In this document: positions 45,143 to 54,514 of the stretch, piece after piece | Layout of the letters: every line of letters begins with the position of its first letter | Numbering within the stretch: position 1 is the stretch's first letter | From: Branchiostoma floridae | Taxonomy: Eukaryota; Chordata; Leptocardii; Amphioxiformes; Branchiostomatidae | DNA: 64,000 nucleotides | Assembly: GCF_000003815.2 (NCBI RefSeq) | Contig: NC_049981.1 | Location: forward strand, 32,698,681 to 32,762,680 | Direction of reading: 5' to 3' | The notes under the pieces: model-generated | Seen by the model: only the letters and a program-made list of their open reading frames with translations | Databases searched by the model: none | Told to the model about the DNA's origin: nothing | Position numbers and translations under genes: made by a program

Positions 45143-45829
45143 GTTACATTTGTAAAACCTGCTAAGTACTTGACTTGCAATGATTGTACCGGTTGCTCTG
45201 ACCTGGTCTATCTGTTGAATCCCATCTGGGGCATATATAGGACCTACTTCGTTCACCACTGACTCAGGAAACGTGCTCAGAAATCGTCTTCTGGCAAACA
45301 ACTTAACTTTAGCGTCCACACCATAGCTACGCCCTAACTCTAACACATGTGGCTGCCAAACACACAAGCGAACAGCTCCACTTGTGTCACCTACGATAAC
45401 ATCTGTCTTCTCTCGCTCATCACCTGAGTTAACTGTAACTTTCTCTGTTTTATCAATGGAAAGCACCTTCACATTGACTCTTACAACATCATTCACAGAG
45501 AGGTAGCTAATGTCCTTAACACTTACAGACCTAATACTAGGTCGTTTTGCTGGAAATCCCACATCTGCTGTCGACTCCACGGAACTCTTCTCATTAACCA
45601 CAAAGTCGCTTGATCTCATCGAACAACTGCTCACTTTACTGATTTTGCATGGGCTGCTGCTCTGTTCTTTCTCACAAAAGAAACTCCTCTTCTGAGGACT
45701 AAAACAGATTCCTTTCCTAGACTCGTCTTCTGAAGTTTGAAAATCAAACCGGAAAAACTTTGACTTTGCCCCGTCTTTCATTGGCGACACGTTGTGCACA
45801 TATCCCGACATCTCCGATGGTGTCTCCAT
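45077..45829 (-). CDS. RPA-like single-strand DNA-binding protein (250 aa), main exon
   Basis: Two OB-fold-like modules and a zinc ribbon, as in the large subunit of replication protein A. Residues about 8-65 (SGYVHNVSPMKDG, FFRFDFQTS, ICFSPQKRSFF) form a first, divergent module. Residues about 107-190 (YLSVNDVVRVNVKVLSID, DVIVGDTSGAVRLCVWQPHV, SYGVDAKVKLF) fit an OB fold. Residues 226-248 (YKCNSCKRK, ending CPHC) give a C-x2-C, C-x2-C zinc ribbon with C228, C231, C245 and C248. The frame stops two residues later. The ATG at 45829 is directly preceded on the minus strand by a CATATTTTAG splice acceptor, and a possible upstream exon lies at 46105-46187. Proteins of this layout are encoded by some animal mobile elements (Helitron-like and others) and probably assist replication of the element. 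Its 3' end overlaps the convergent peptidase-like ORF by 66 bp. Confidence 0.6.
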   Translation of the reverse strand: METPSEMSGYVHNVSPMKDGAKSKFFRFDFQTSEDESRKGICFSPQKRSFFCEKEQSSSPCKISKVSSCSMRSSDFVVNEKSSVESTADVGFPAKRPSIRSVSVKDISYLSVNDVVRVNVKVLSIDKTEKVTVNSGDEREKTDVIVGDTSGAVRLCVWQPHVLELGRSYGVDAKVKLFARRRFLSTFPESVVNEVGPIYAPDGIQQIDQVRATGTIIASQVLSRFYKCNSCKRKIDPTETKFLCCPHCYC

Positions 45830-46104
45830 CCTAAAATATGAACAAAAAAATCTCATTAATATATCGCTGCATAACTATTCAAAATAGCTCTTAGATCATA
45901 CCCACTACAACCTCAAATATTTGACATTCTCACTGCTCAAAATACCCCACACCTCCCACTATACTATGTAAAAGTAATACAAAAATAACAAGTCACACTA
46001 CCGCTTTTACCATAGCAACAATTTGATTAAAAAACTTTACCTACATCGTTTCAAACTAATAAAACTACTTAACACACCCACACCACCTAAAAGTGTGCAC
46101 ATAC

Positions 46105-46187
46105 CTTAGCACAAGACACTGCTAACAAAACGACCAAGAATCTAGCGTCCCGTCGTCCCTCAGTCAACCTGACAGTCCAACTCACAC
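46105..46187 (-). other. Possible upstream (5' UTR) exon of the RPA-like gene
   Basis: On the minus strand a TATTTTTTAG acceptor precedes 46187, and GTGCTAAG followed by GTATGT (donor) ends the segment at 46105. This 83-nt interval with good signals on both sides is in the right place to be spliced to 45830. No protein is predicted from it. Confidence 0.3.
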
Positions 46188-46780
46188 CTAAAAAATAAAC
46201 ATATAAGTTACATATTGAAACATTAAACAAAACAATAAATTAAATACCCGCAAAAAATTCGTGCCAAACGATAAATTACTTTCATAAACATGCCTATAAT
46301 ATAGATATATATCTGCAAATTACCCATGCAAAACATGCCATAACAGTATATATAACAGCGTCACAATGCTATTAATATATTGATCTTAAATTATGCATAC
46401 CACTACCACTGAACTCTTTGTTCTTTACAACTAATTAGGACAATTTACATCTTGACCTCTGCATTCCCATTACACCTACATCCTGCACAACATTGTGCAA
46501 AACCTCTGCCGTCATCACGCCCAACAAAACATCGACCAAACACGTGTTACACAAAAAAAAATTCTAAGAAAAATACACCACAACAAACCTTACCTCACAA
46601 AATCACCAAACTAGAAACATTTCGCTTAACAAACTCTACTCCATAAATTGTTATTTCTTTCTATCAAATCACCAAATCGGACACAAACCTGTACACAATG
46701 GATCCGCACCCCACGCAAACCAGTCAAGGACGCAACTCCGGCCTCACCGGACCCACCATAACATGTTTATATGCTGCCGT

Positions 46781-46950
46781 ATGCAAATTAAGATTCAGAC
46801 ATCCCTATTACGGACGTGGTAGAAAGCAACACGCCAATTTGATCGTTGATTGGCGGAGAATCGCAGACTGGTTTCTGATTGGTTATACAAGTTGTCTGGT
46901 AGGATCCCCCAGACACGTATAAATATCTTCAGCACGATAATTTTCATATC
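46781..46950 (+). promoter_or_regulatory. Histone-type promoter cassette inside the insertion
   Basis: In order on plus: a perfect octamer ATGCAAAT (46781-46788), ATTGG (reverse CCAAT) at 46849-46853 and again at 46878-46882 (CTGATTGGTTAT), and TATAAATA at 46918-46925. This spacing is that of replication-dependent histone gene promoters. The predicted start is near 46949. The following ATG at 47014 opens only a 70-residue ORF (MSACEISVTKK...) with no histone fold, and no histone 3' stem-loop was seen. Confidence 0.5.
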
Positions 46951-47651
46951 CAAACGATTCAGAAGCTTGAGAAGTATTGACCGTCCATAATCTGTTCATT
47001 ACATATTCGTACCATGTCTGCCTGTGAAATTTCTGTCACGAAGAAAGAACGACAATGCACATCCGGGACCTCTTCCCGCCTTTGGCTGTGGTCTCGCACC
47101 GGAGTTTCTTTTACGATTTTTATATCCGGCACACAGCGCACACAAGGGATACAATTCCGCCCACAAAAGTACGCCGGAAAATCCAATTATACCAGTGAAC
47201 AAAGGTTTCCAGCCAACTTCCCATAGATTTTAGATATAAACTTCTAGTTTAATAATGATGCACATTTTACTGGAACACAACATGAAATTTTGAGGTAGTC
47301 CTTCCAAATGCGCCCCGGCCAGCTTTTTTTAAAAGCTTTCTTGTTTTGTTACTGGGTGGGCCGACTACTCACACTTATGCCATCGTAGGATCTGCTTGGA
47401 GTTTAGGTTTAAGTCCTGCTGCCCTGGTGCTTTAACCCCATCTGTCTAAACTCTAAGTGACCAGTCCTGTATCATCACCCCCCCCCCCCCCATTTACTTT
47501 TTGGAACGGCCCATTCTTGCTCCCCTCCCACACTCGGCAACAAATACAACATACATCTACCAGATCAAAAAAAATCTAAATAATTATACCATGTCAAAGC
47601 TACTATTCATCATAAGCAATTATAGTTGTGTCTTGGTGATCATATGCTCAC

Positions 47652-47775
47652 CTTTAACTGATCCTGGACGAAAAATAAAAGACCAAAATACTACATAACC
47701 TGGACAAAGCACACATCGACAGGAATCAAGATGGCGGATAGCCGGTTGTAACATTGACAGATGTCAAAGGTCAAA
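47652..47775 (-). promoter_or_regulatory. ZNF-B first exon and core promoter
   Basis: Same set as ZNF-A: minus-strand GATCAGTTAAAG followed by GTGAGC (exon end 47652), AAGATGGCGG (47728-47737, plus) and ATGTCAAAGGTCA (47761-47773, plus). It is about 5.5 kb from the coding exon because of the intronic insertion. Confidence 0.6.
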
Positions 47776-48488
47776 GTTGTAGCCAGCTCTTATACCTGAT
47801 TATCCAAATCTCATCGCGTAGTGGCGCACACCACACCAGCCGTACAGAACAACTAAATGGGAATTTAATTCTAATTACAGGTTGGCGGTGGCTAAACCGG
47901 TCTTGTTTTCCTCGGCGTTTGTGGGCGTCGCCATGTTGTACAATTCCGGTGCCCTAGATATTGATGACACACCTGCATGTTACCACCAGGACGTTACCTA
48001 CAAGAGGTCTTATATAAAAAAAAAAGTCTTTGTTCCAACAGATTGTTTGTATGGGTGTATTTAAACTTGAACATCTGATTCTCCTTCCTTAGTGCTTACG
48101 TTTTCAGGATACAACGTTGTCAATGGTGACTGTCAAGGTTGAGTTACCAGGAAGGTCTTCAGTCACAAACATTTTGTGTTAGATGTGGATGATTAGGCAT
48201 CTACATAAAAAATAGAATGAATGGACTCGAATCATGTCTCTCACTATTATTATTTGTTCTGTACCATGTATGTGGAAGTGTGTATATAGGCTTATAAGAC
48301 TCATTAGGACTTTAAATTGTATCTCTGTCCTTTACGTTGTCTGACCCTTGCCTCTTCCTTCATAACCTCAATTATTTGAGCTTTTATGGCAACAAAGGTT
48401 CAAACAAATAGAATAAAAGTCATTACACACACTCTAAAATGTTAATGGAGTACATCTGCAATTGAAGTGTAATTGTATGTGCCACTAA
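47776..48488. other. Flank between ZNF-B promoter and ZNF-C 3' end
   Basis: Up to about 48200 this is shared with the ZNF-A upstream flank (for example GACTGTCAAGGTTGAG then ACAAACATTTTGTGTTAGAT). The rest is AT-rich, with no gene. Confidence 0.5.
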
Positions 48489-48850
48489 GCACTCAGGGCT
48501 CGAAATTCCTTTTTGGGATTAGGTGCACTGGTGCACCCAGTTTAAAAAATTGGGTGCACCAAAAAAATTTTGGGTGCACCACTTAGATTTAAGTAATAAC
48601 CTAATAATAAAACTTACTTACAAGCTATCAAATTCTTAAACAAGTACCATGACAGACATTTTTATTATCTTTCTAATACTTAGATGTCAAGAATATGATG
48701 TATACTAGTATACTTTGATATCTTCACATACATAAACCTAAGAAAATATTTGGGTGCACCCTATGCACCCACAGAAAATAATTGGGTGCACAGCTCCAAT
48801 TTTGGGTGCACCTGGGTGCACATGCACCCAGTATTTCGAGCCCTGGCACT
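48489..48850. mobile_element. hAT-like MITE with 5-bp target-site duplication
   Basis: The termini CAGGGCTCGAAATTCC (48494) and ATTTCGAGCCCTG (48845) are inverted. Multiple GGGTGCACC/GGTGCACCC steps near both ends extend the inverted repeats. Flanks are GCACT on both sides (48489-48493, 48846-48850). 352 bp with no ORF. The termini are hAT-like; the 5-bp duplication would place it with hAT groups having short duplications. Confidence 0.65.
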
Positions 48851-49009
48851 TAACAACAACTACACATTAAACCTTGTTTACCTGGATGTCTAACCTTTAT
48901 ACATGTAAATCTAATACTACACCTTAAAGTTAAGTAAAACCTCTAATTTCTAAATGCTACACCTAAAACCTCAAATGTGTTTTTTTTATCAATCGTGTAC
49001 CCAGACATT

Positions 49010-49475
49010 TTTAAACACTGTGCACAAGCCCATAGTGGTCACACATGTACAGCTTCTCTCCAACTGGAACATGCTTGGCTATGTGTTGGACTGTTGGTCC
49101 TGGTGGCCTTGATGGCTAACAGAAAACAAACACTGCTCACACTTGTGTATATGGATTTTCTCCTGAATGTATTTTCGTGTGGACTTATAATCTGTCCTGA
49201 ACCCACACTGCCCACACATGTAAATGTAGGGTCTCTCACCAGAGTGCTTAGACATGTGAGTAATCAAGTCTGGGTTCCAATACGTGTAGTAGTCACACTG
49301 GTCACACTTGTGTGTTTTCTCTCTGGCATGTATCTTCATATGGCTTGATAGGGTAGATCTGTAATCTGTTCTGTACCCACACTCTTCACACATGTAAGGT
49401 TTCTCACCGGCGTGTATACCCATGTGTTCTTTCAGAGCCGTGCAGTAGTCGCACTGGTCACTTGTACAGTTTCTC
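49010..49475 (-). pseudogene. Decayed 3' finger array of ZNF-C
   Basis: Fingers continue after the ZNF-C stop in another frame: DQCDYCTALKEHMGIH, MCEECGYRTDYRSTLSSHMK, KCDQCDYYTYWNPDLITHM and MCGQCGFRTDYKST, ending with a partial finger (HKCEQCLFSVSHQG). The break is local. A TGA replaces the expected Gly codon of the TGEK linker and a base is missing a few codons later (EKLYKC region, about 49455-49476). A terminal remnant, EKLYMCDHYGLVHS, sits at about 49010-49060. Confidence 0.75.
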
Positions 49476-50561
49476 TCAGGTATGTATCTTAATATGACTT
49501 GATATGGTAGCTCTGCGAGCTGTTCTGTACCCACACTCTCCACAAATGTAGGTTTTCTCACCAGTGTGTTTAGCCATGTGCTTGTCCAAACTCCATTTTC
49601 TATCCGTGTAGTAGCCACACTGGTCACACTTGTACAGATTCTCTCCTGTATGCATCTTCATATGACTGAATAGATCATCCATGTAAGCTGTCCTGTACCT
49701 GCATTTCCCACACGTGTAGGGTTTCTCACCAGTGTGTGTAGCCACGTGCTTGTCCAAACTCCATTTTTTATCTGTACAGTAGCCACACTGGTCACACTTG
49801 TAGGGCTTCTCCAATGTATGTGTCTTCATATGACTGGATAGGTCATCACTGTAAGCTGTCCTGTACCCACATTTGCCACACATGTAGGGTTTGTCATTGT
49901 TGTGTTCAGCCAAGTGTTTGCCTGAGTCTTCTTTTCTGGCTGAGCTGAAGTCACAATTGTGCGGCAACTCTCCTGTATGTATGTTCATGTGCGTTGACAG
50001 GGCAGACTTGTCACCTGTTCTGAACCCACACTCCCCACACATGTAGGGTTTCTCAACGGCGTGTTTAGCCATGTGTATTTCCAATTGTACTTTCAGAGCC
50101 GTGCAGTAGTCGCACAGGTCACATTTGTACGATTTCTCCCCTGAATGTATCTTCATATGACTTGATAGGGCAGACCTGTGCCCTGTTCTGAACCCACACT
50201 CTCCACACCTGTAAGGTTTCTCACTAATGTGTTTTGCCATGTGCATGCTTAAGGTCCCTTTGCTTGCCGTGCAGTAGTCACACTGCTCACACTTGTATGG
50301 CTTTTCTCCTGTATGTATCTCAATGTTTGACTTGATATCTGTCCTCTGCCCACACTCGTCGGATTTTTCTTCAGTGTATTTATCCACGTGCGCGTCCAAG
50401 TCCGTTTTTTGCTTTTTTGCTGCATGATTGAATGACATCTTACATTGGGAGAGGTTGGACTCATCAGGCGATATCTCACTTTTTCCTATGGCAACATCTG
50501 TAAGCACCGGACTGTTGCATTGCTTGAAAACTTTGGTTGGAGACCCATCGCTTGCTGCCAT
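49476..50561 (-). CDS. ZNF-C, C2H2 zinc-finger protein (361 aa)
   Basis: N-terminus MAASDGSPTKVFKQ is nearly identical to ZNF-A, including AAKKQKTDLDAH. It carries nine intact fingers and two degenerate ones: an early one without the first Cys (SDECGQRTDIKSN) and the one around ARKEDSGKHLAEHNNDKP. The second is degenerate at the same place in ZNF-A, so A and C share a recent ancestor that already carried this lesion. Fingers alternate CDQC and CGEC types. The coding exon starts after the acceptor CATCAGCTCATCAG, and the first exon is at 51001-51116. Translation ends in the linker after the finger ARRATISSHIKIHT, through a nonsense change. Probable nuclear DNA-binding protein shortened compared with its ancestor. 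Confidence 0.88.
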   Translation of the reverse strand: MAASDGSPTKVFKQCNSPVLTDVAIGKSEISPDESNLSQCKMSFNHAAKKQKTDLDAHVDKYTEEKSDECGQRTDIKSNIEIHTGEKPYKCEQCDYCTASKGTLSMHMAKHISEKPYRCGECGFRTGHRSALSSHMKIHSGEKSYKCDLCDYCTALKVQLEIHMAKHAVEKPYMCGECGFRTGDKSALSTHMNIHTGELPHNCDFSSARKEDSGKHLAEHNNDKPYMCGKCGYRTAYSDDLSSHMKTHTLEKPYKCDQCGYCTDKKWSLDKHVATHTGEKPYTCGKCRYRTAYMDDLFSHMKMHTGENLYKCDQCGYYTDRKWSLDKHMAKHTGEKTYICGECGYRTARRATISSHIKIHT

Positions 50562-51000
50562 ATCTTCCCTGATGAGCTGATGTGAAAAAAATACATGTAA
50601 GAAAATGACTTACTTGATTTACATGTAAGAAACTACCATGGGGTTATGCACACAAGACACACTGGAAATAAATTCTTATAACTGGATTGGAAGTTAGGCA
50701 GAGAAAGGTATATACAGGAGATTATATATAAACTAAATACACAGACGAATATACAATCCAGGCTTGGGTAGGAAAATCGTCCTCAGCTACCCTGGTGCTT
50801 CAACACCACCTGTATAAACTCTAAGTGCCCAGTACTGTATCATCAACCCCCTTCCCGTTACTTTTTTTGGAACGACCCAAATGAAGGCATTATTGCCCCC
50901 CTCCCACACACAGATCAACAAATATTCTAAATAACTATGCGACGTGAATGATTATCTATGATCAACAAATATAGTTGTGTCTTGGTGATCAAATGCTCAC

Positions 51001-51116
51001 CTTTAACTGATCCTGGACAGACAAAAAAACGTCCAAAATAGTACATAAATAAACACATCGACAGGAATCAAGATGGCGGATAGCAGGTTGGGATATTGAC
51101 AGATGTCAAAGGTCAA
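51001..51116 (-). promoter_or_regulatory. ZNF-C first exon and core promoter
   Basis: Donor AGTTAAAG then GTGAGC on minus (exon end 51001), AAGATGGCGG (51070-51079, plus), and ATGTCAAAGGTCA (51103-51115, plus). Same order and spacing as ZNF-A and B. Confidence 0.6.
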
Positions 51117-52600
51117 AGCTGTACCCAGATCTTATACCTTATTATCCAAGTCTCATCGCTCGGTGGGGCACATCACACCAGTCGTACAGAACAACTCAAC
51201 GGAGATTGCATTCTAATAAGGGTTCGCGGTGGCGAAATCTGTTTTGTTTTTCTCGGCGTCTGTGGGTGTCGCCATGTTGTGCAATTCCGGTGCCCTAGAT
51301 ATTGATGACACAATTCTGCTTGTTCCCTGGACACATTCTTTACAGGAGTGTATTTAAACTAGAACAGCTGATTCTCCTTTCCAAATTCTTTAGTATTCAG
51401 GATACAATGTTGTGGTACGATACGCCAAAACGTAGTTACTCAAGCAACTGGATATGGTTTTGGAAACGGTTTCAACTGCTATCCCGCAGTTTTCGTCAGT
51501 CACAACTACTTTTTGGCATACTGGAGTACATCTGTAATTAAAGTGTTGCTTTTTAAAAGTTCTTTTACTGACCAGACGGAAGGTTGCCTACCATACTACA
51601 GTACCGATGGTACATGTACCTTCACAGAAGCCAGTATTAATATTTAATAAATGGATTATAATGGATTATACAAGAAAACTTCCAGGCTTTCATTTCCCTT
51701 TAATTCAGCGACTAGTAAAGATTAATACATGTAGTTATATTTACTTATAATATACTTTGTAGAACTACTTTTGTTATGATACTCAGCAGTTGCCATTCAC
51801 TTGCGCACCTGCAATTATTTTTTGTTAGTTTTTTTTTTTTCTTATTTCTCTATTGTTTTATTACCTTCAGTTAAAATAGTTTATCTTTGATAATGATAAA
51901 AACATAGGGAAGGACCCGCAAACACCCTGATGGTCTCCATCTTCCCCTGCACAAGCCAATGCATCTTGAACATAGTTACTGTATACATGTACTATTTAAA
52001 CATTGTATTTCTTTAAATATGTTAAAAATCAATAAAATCAAATTACATTGTACAATATTGCCACTAGGCGCAAATGGTACCAAACAACCACTACAACTAA
52101 TCTGATACTACAGGCTTGCCTCCTGTACATACATTTTAGAATAAGAGAGCTGACCGAAGCCTATCTGCTGTACATGCATTTCATACGAGTTTTTTTGTAC
52201 ATCTTATATACATAAAGCCTCTTGCTTTCTCACAGTGTTTGTTGTGCAATTGATAAATGGTTACACTGGTTATATTTGTAGATGTGGCTTTTCTGCTGCT
52301 TGTCTCTTTCATACATCTTGGATACTTAATAAGCTAACATATAAGACTTCTTATCTTCATGGACATAAAACATACAAACATACAGATTTTATAAAAGTCC
52401 ATACAGCTAGTATTTACATTATTAATTACAAACTAATCAAATTGACTGATTTATCTGGATAGAGCACTTGACTCGGCAACACTGTCATCTGTTCTGAAAA
52501 TTCAATCCCCACATGTAAATCTTACTCTTCAAGCAGAGGTTAGGCTCCGGCTGTTTTTTTTTTGTTTTTTTTTGTCGTTTCTTGGTGTCTGCTTGGAGTA
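51117..52600. other. Flank between ZNF-C promoter and ZNF-D 3' end
   Basis: The first 250 bp is shared with the ZNF-A and B upstream flanks. The rest is AT-rich, with T-runs at about 51830 and 52560 and no supported gene. TCTGCTTGGAGTACAGG near 52590 resembles the terminal motif of the 42607-47404 insertion and may be a solo terminus. Confidence 0.45.
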
Positions 52601-52639
52601 CAGGGTTTTCTATCCGTCATGCGACTCGTGCAATAGTAG

Positions 52640-52839
52640 CAGTGATTACACTTTTTTATGTATCATCTAATGTGCTTGGTCAGTTTGACAGCTAATCTGT
52701 TGCTTGGTCAGATTGACTGCTTATCTATTGTGTATTCACACTTTTCTGTATCTTCTCAATTTGCTCGTTCAGGTTCGACTGGTTATCAGTGGTATATTTC
52801 ACCTCACCTCACCTATCCCTTGACCTTCTAGTGGTATAT
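52640..52839 (-). pseudogene. Decaying extra copies of the last half-finger of ZNF-D
   Basis: Downstream of the stop, the sequence behind YTTDNQSNLTKHIKMIH recurs in degraded form near 52770-52800 (YTTDNQSNLNEQIEKIQ) and again near 52670-52740 (TAATCTG/TTGGTCAGTTTGACAG pattern). These look like tandem duplications of about 90 bp that no longer encode fingers. Confidence 0.5.
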
Positions 52840-53454
52840 TTACACTTTTTTATGTATCATCTTGATATGCTTGGTCAGGTTTGACTGGTTATCTGTAGTG
52901 TATTCACACTTCCCACACATGTAGGGTTTCACACCCGTGTGTTGGACCATGTGCCTGTCCAAGTCCCCTTTTCTGGCCGTGCTGTACTCACACAGCTGAC
53001 ACCTGTGGTGCAGTTCTCCGGTATGGATCTTCACATGCTTCCTAAGGCTCGACCTGTCCGCTGTCCTGTACCCACACTGCCAACACAGGTAAGGTTTCAC
53101 ACCTGTGTGTTTAGCCAGGTGTGCATCCAGGTCTCTCTTTCGGACGGAGCTGTAGTCACAATAGTCACACTGGTGCGGCTTCTCTCCTGTATGTGCCTTC
53201 ATATGACTCGCTAGATGAGACTTGTAGCCTGTTCTGAACCCACACTCCCCACAAACGTAGGGTTTCTCACCGGTGTGTTTCGCCATGTGCGTGTCTAAGG
53301 TCGATTTGCTTGCGGTGCGGTAGTCACACTGCTCACACTTGTATGGCTTTTCTCCTGTATGTATCTTGATGTGCTTGGTGAGGTTAGACTTGATGTCTGT
53401 GCCATAGCCACACTCCCTACAAATGTGGGCTTTCTCTTCAGTGTAGTTCTCCAT
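52840..53454 (-). CDS. ZNF-D, C2H2 zinc-finger protein (at least 204 aa)
   Basis: Seven intact fingers in a row (first HICRECGYGTDIKSNLTKHIKIH, last YMCGKCEYTTDNQSNLTKHIKMIH), then KKV and stop. The first in-frame ATG is at 53454 (MENYTEEK), which corresponds to the DKYTEEK stretch of ZNF-C. The frame stays open further upstream to a good 3' splice site (GACTGTTTTCCAG, exon start 53522) and encodes a degenerate finger (NHCDQRDNSTARKKD). The true start may therefore lie in an upstream exon that I could not find. No MAASDGS sequence is present. It lacks the long 3' decayed array of A-C. Probable nuclear DNA-binding protein. Confidence 0.8.
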   Translation of the reverse strand: MENYTEEKAHICRECGYGTDIKSNLTKHIKIHTGEKPYKCEQCDYRTASKSTLDTHMAKHTGEKPYVCGECGFRTGYKSHLASHMKAHTGEKPHQCDYCDYSSVRKRDLDAHLAKHTGVKPYLCWQCGYRTADRSSLRKHVKIHTGELHHRCQLCEYSTARKGDLDRHMVQHTGVKPYMCGKCEYTTDNQSNLTKHIKMIHKKV

Positions 53455-53522
53455 GATTGTTTCCAAGTCCTTTTTTCTAGCGGTAGAGTTGTCTCGCTGG
53501 TCACAATGGTTGGAATTTTCTC

Positions 53523-54514
53523 CTGGAAAACAGTCATATATAAGAAAATGCCATTAGATACAAATTACCTTCTTTTTTTTTGTATCACGAAGCTAATATA
53601 AGGTTCTTATAGGACAACATTGCCATAAAAGTCTGATCGCGTGGTGATCCTACACATAAAGACAATATTTACATAGGAGCGATTGTCACCAACAAGTATT
53701 TGGGATAGTTAACATGTCTATTGATTTATGAAACGTTAACAATATTTTGAATGACATGTTATATGTTGTGTATGTTATGTGTCCAAGTGTTATGTGTAAT
53801 TATTACTCCTGGAAGAGAAAATGTTGCAGACTGTGATAAGCTGTCAACAACTAAAGGAGTCAATAAACAATAAAAGTCTACATCAGATGCCTTCTGTACT
53901 TAGCTGGAGTCTTTCCTGCACCCAGTCGCACAAGAATGAACGCGAGTATTGGCTATTGTGTGGACTGAAGTATGTACATTGCTCTGTTAAAAAAAGTGAG
54001 GAGAGGGGGTGGAAGAGGCTGGATTGGAGGGGGTTAAGGGTTCAAGCATCTGGATTTGGAACTAGGGTAGGGTTTTAAGCAACTGGATGTGAGCAATTTG
54101 GATTTGAAACTAGGGTAGGGACAAAACCTGATTTTACACCTCTTCCACCCCCTCCACATTTATATTTCAATTCTGGAACAGCCCATTTGGGTATTTGGCA
54201 GATAGAGGGGGATTTGATAATTTACATAGGAAAAGCAGGCCAAATGGGCTTGAAATAGGCAGGGCGGCAGGACTTGGGGCTGAGTTGAAGCGTTAGGACT
54301 CAGGGGATAATCAGCGTGGAGTGTCATCACTCCCCTCTACCTCTACTTTCAGGAATGGCACAAAAAGCATATGTTATAGACAGTAATAATTTTGTTGCCC
54401 CCCTCCCCACATAAAACCAACCAATATCTAAGAAGTTTCAACACTTGTTCTACTATGTACGAGCGCAGTTATTTACGTACTTTACCTTAATTTTCTTGGC
54501 TATCAAACACTCAC
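53523..54514 (-). other. ZNF-D intron 1
   Basis: Between the acceptor at 53523 and the donor at 54515. A G-rich block at 53993-54125 (GGTGGAAGAGGCTGGATTGG then AGGGGG..., GGATTTGGAACTAGGGTAGG twice) corresponds to the place where ZNF-E has a 33-bp minisatellite. No coding exon with MAASDGS homology was found. Confidence 0.5.

Larger units (their letters stand above)
42607..47404. mobile_element. Composite 4.8-kb insertion in ZNF-B intron 1, bounded by inverted repeats
   Basis: AATCTCCAAGCAGATCCTAT then GGTAGCATAAG (42607-42637) is inverted at 47374-47404 (CTTATGCCATCGTAGG then ATCTGCTTGGAG). Just inside, GGGCCGACTACTCACACTT occurs in the same orientation at 42793 and 47358, and GCCGGGGCGC at 42824 is inverted at 47310. 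ZNF-A and ZNF-C lack this DNA in the equivalent intron (about 620 and 430 bp). Inside are an RPA-like gene, a cysteine-peptidase-like ORF, a minisatellite, a MULE-like MITE and a histone-type promoter. No transposase or helicase was found, so it is probably non-autonomous or a nest of insertions. Confidence 0.55.

Noticed and set aside
47014-47233. 70-residue ORF after the histone-type promoter as a histone
   Set aside because: Only the first residues (MSA...KK) are faintly histone-like. No histone fold or linker-histone domain and no 3' stem-loop were found.
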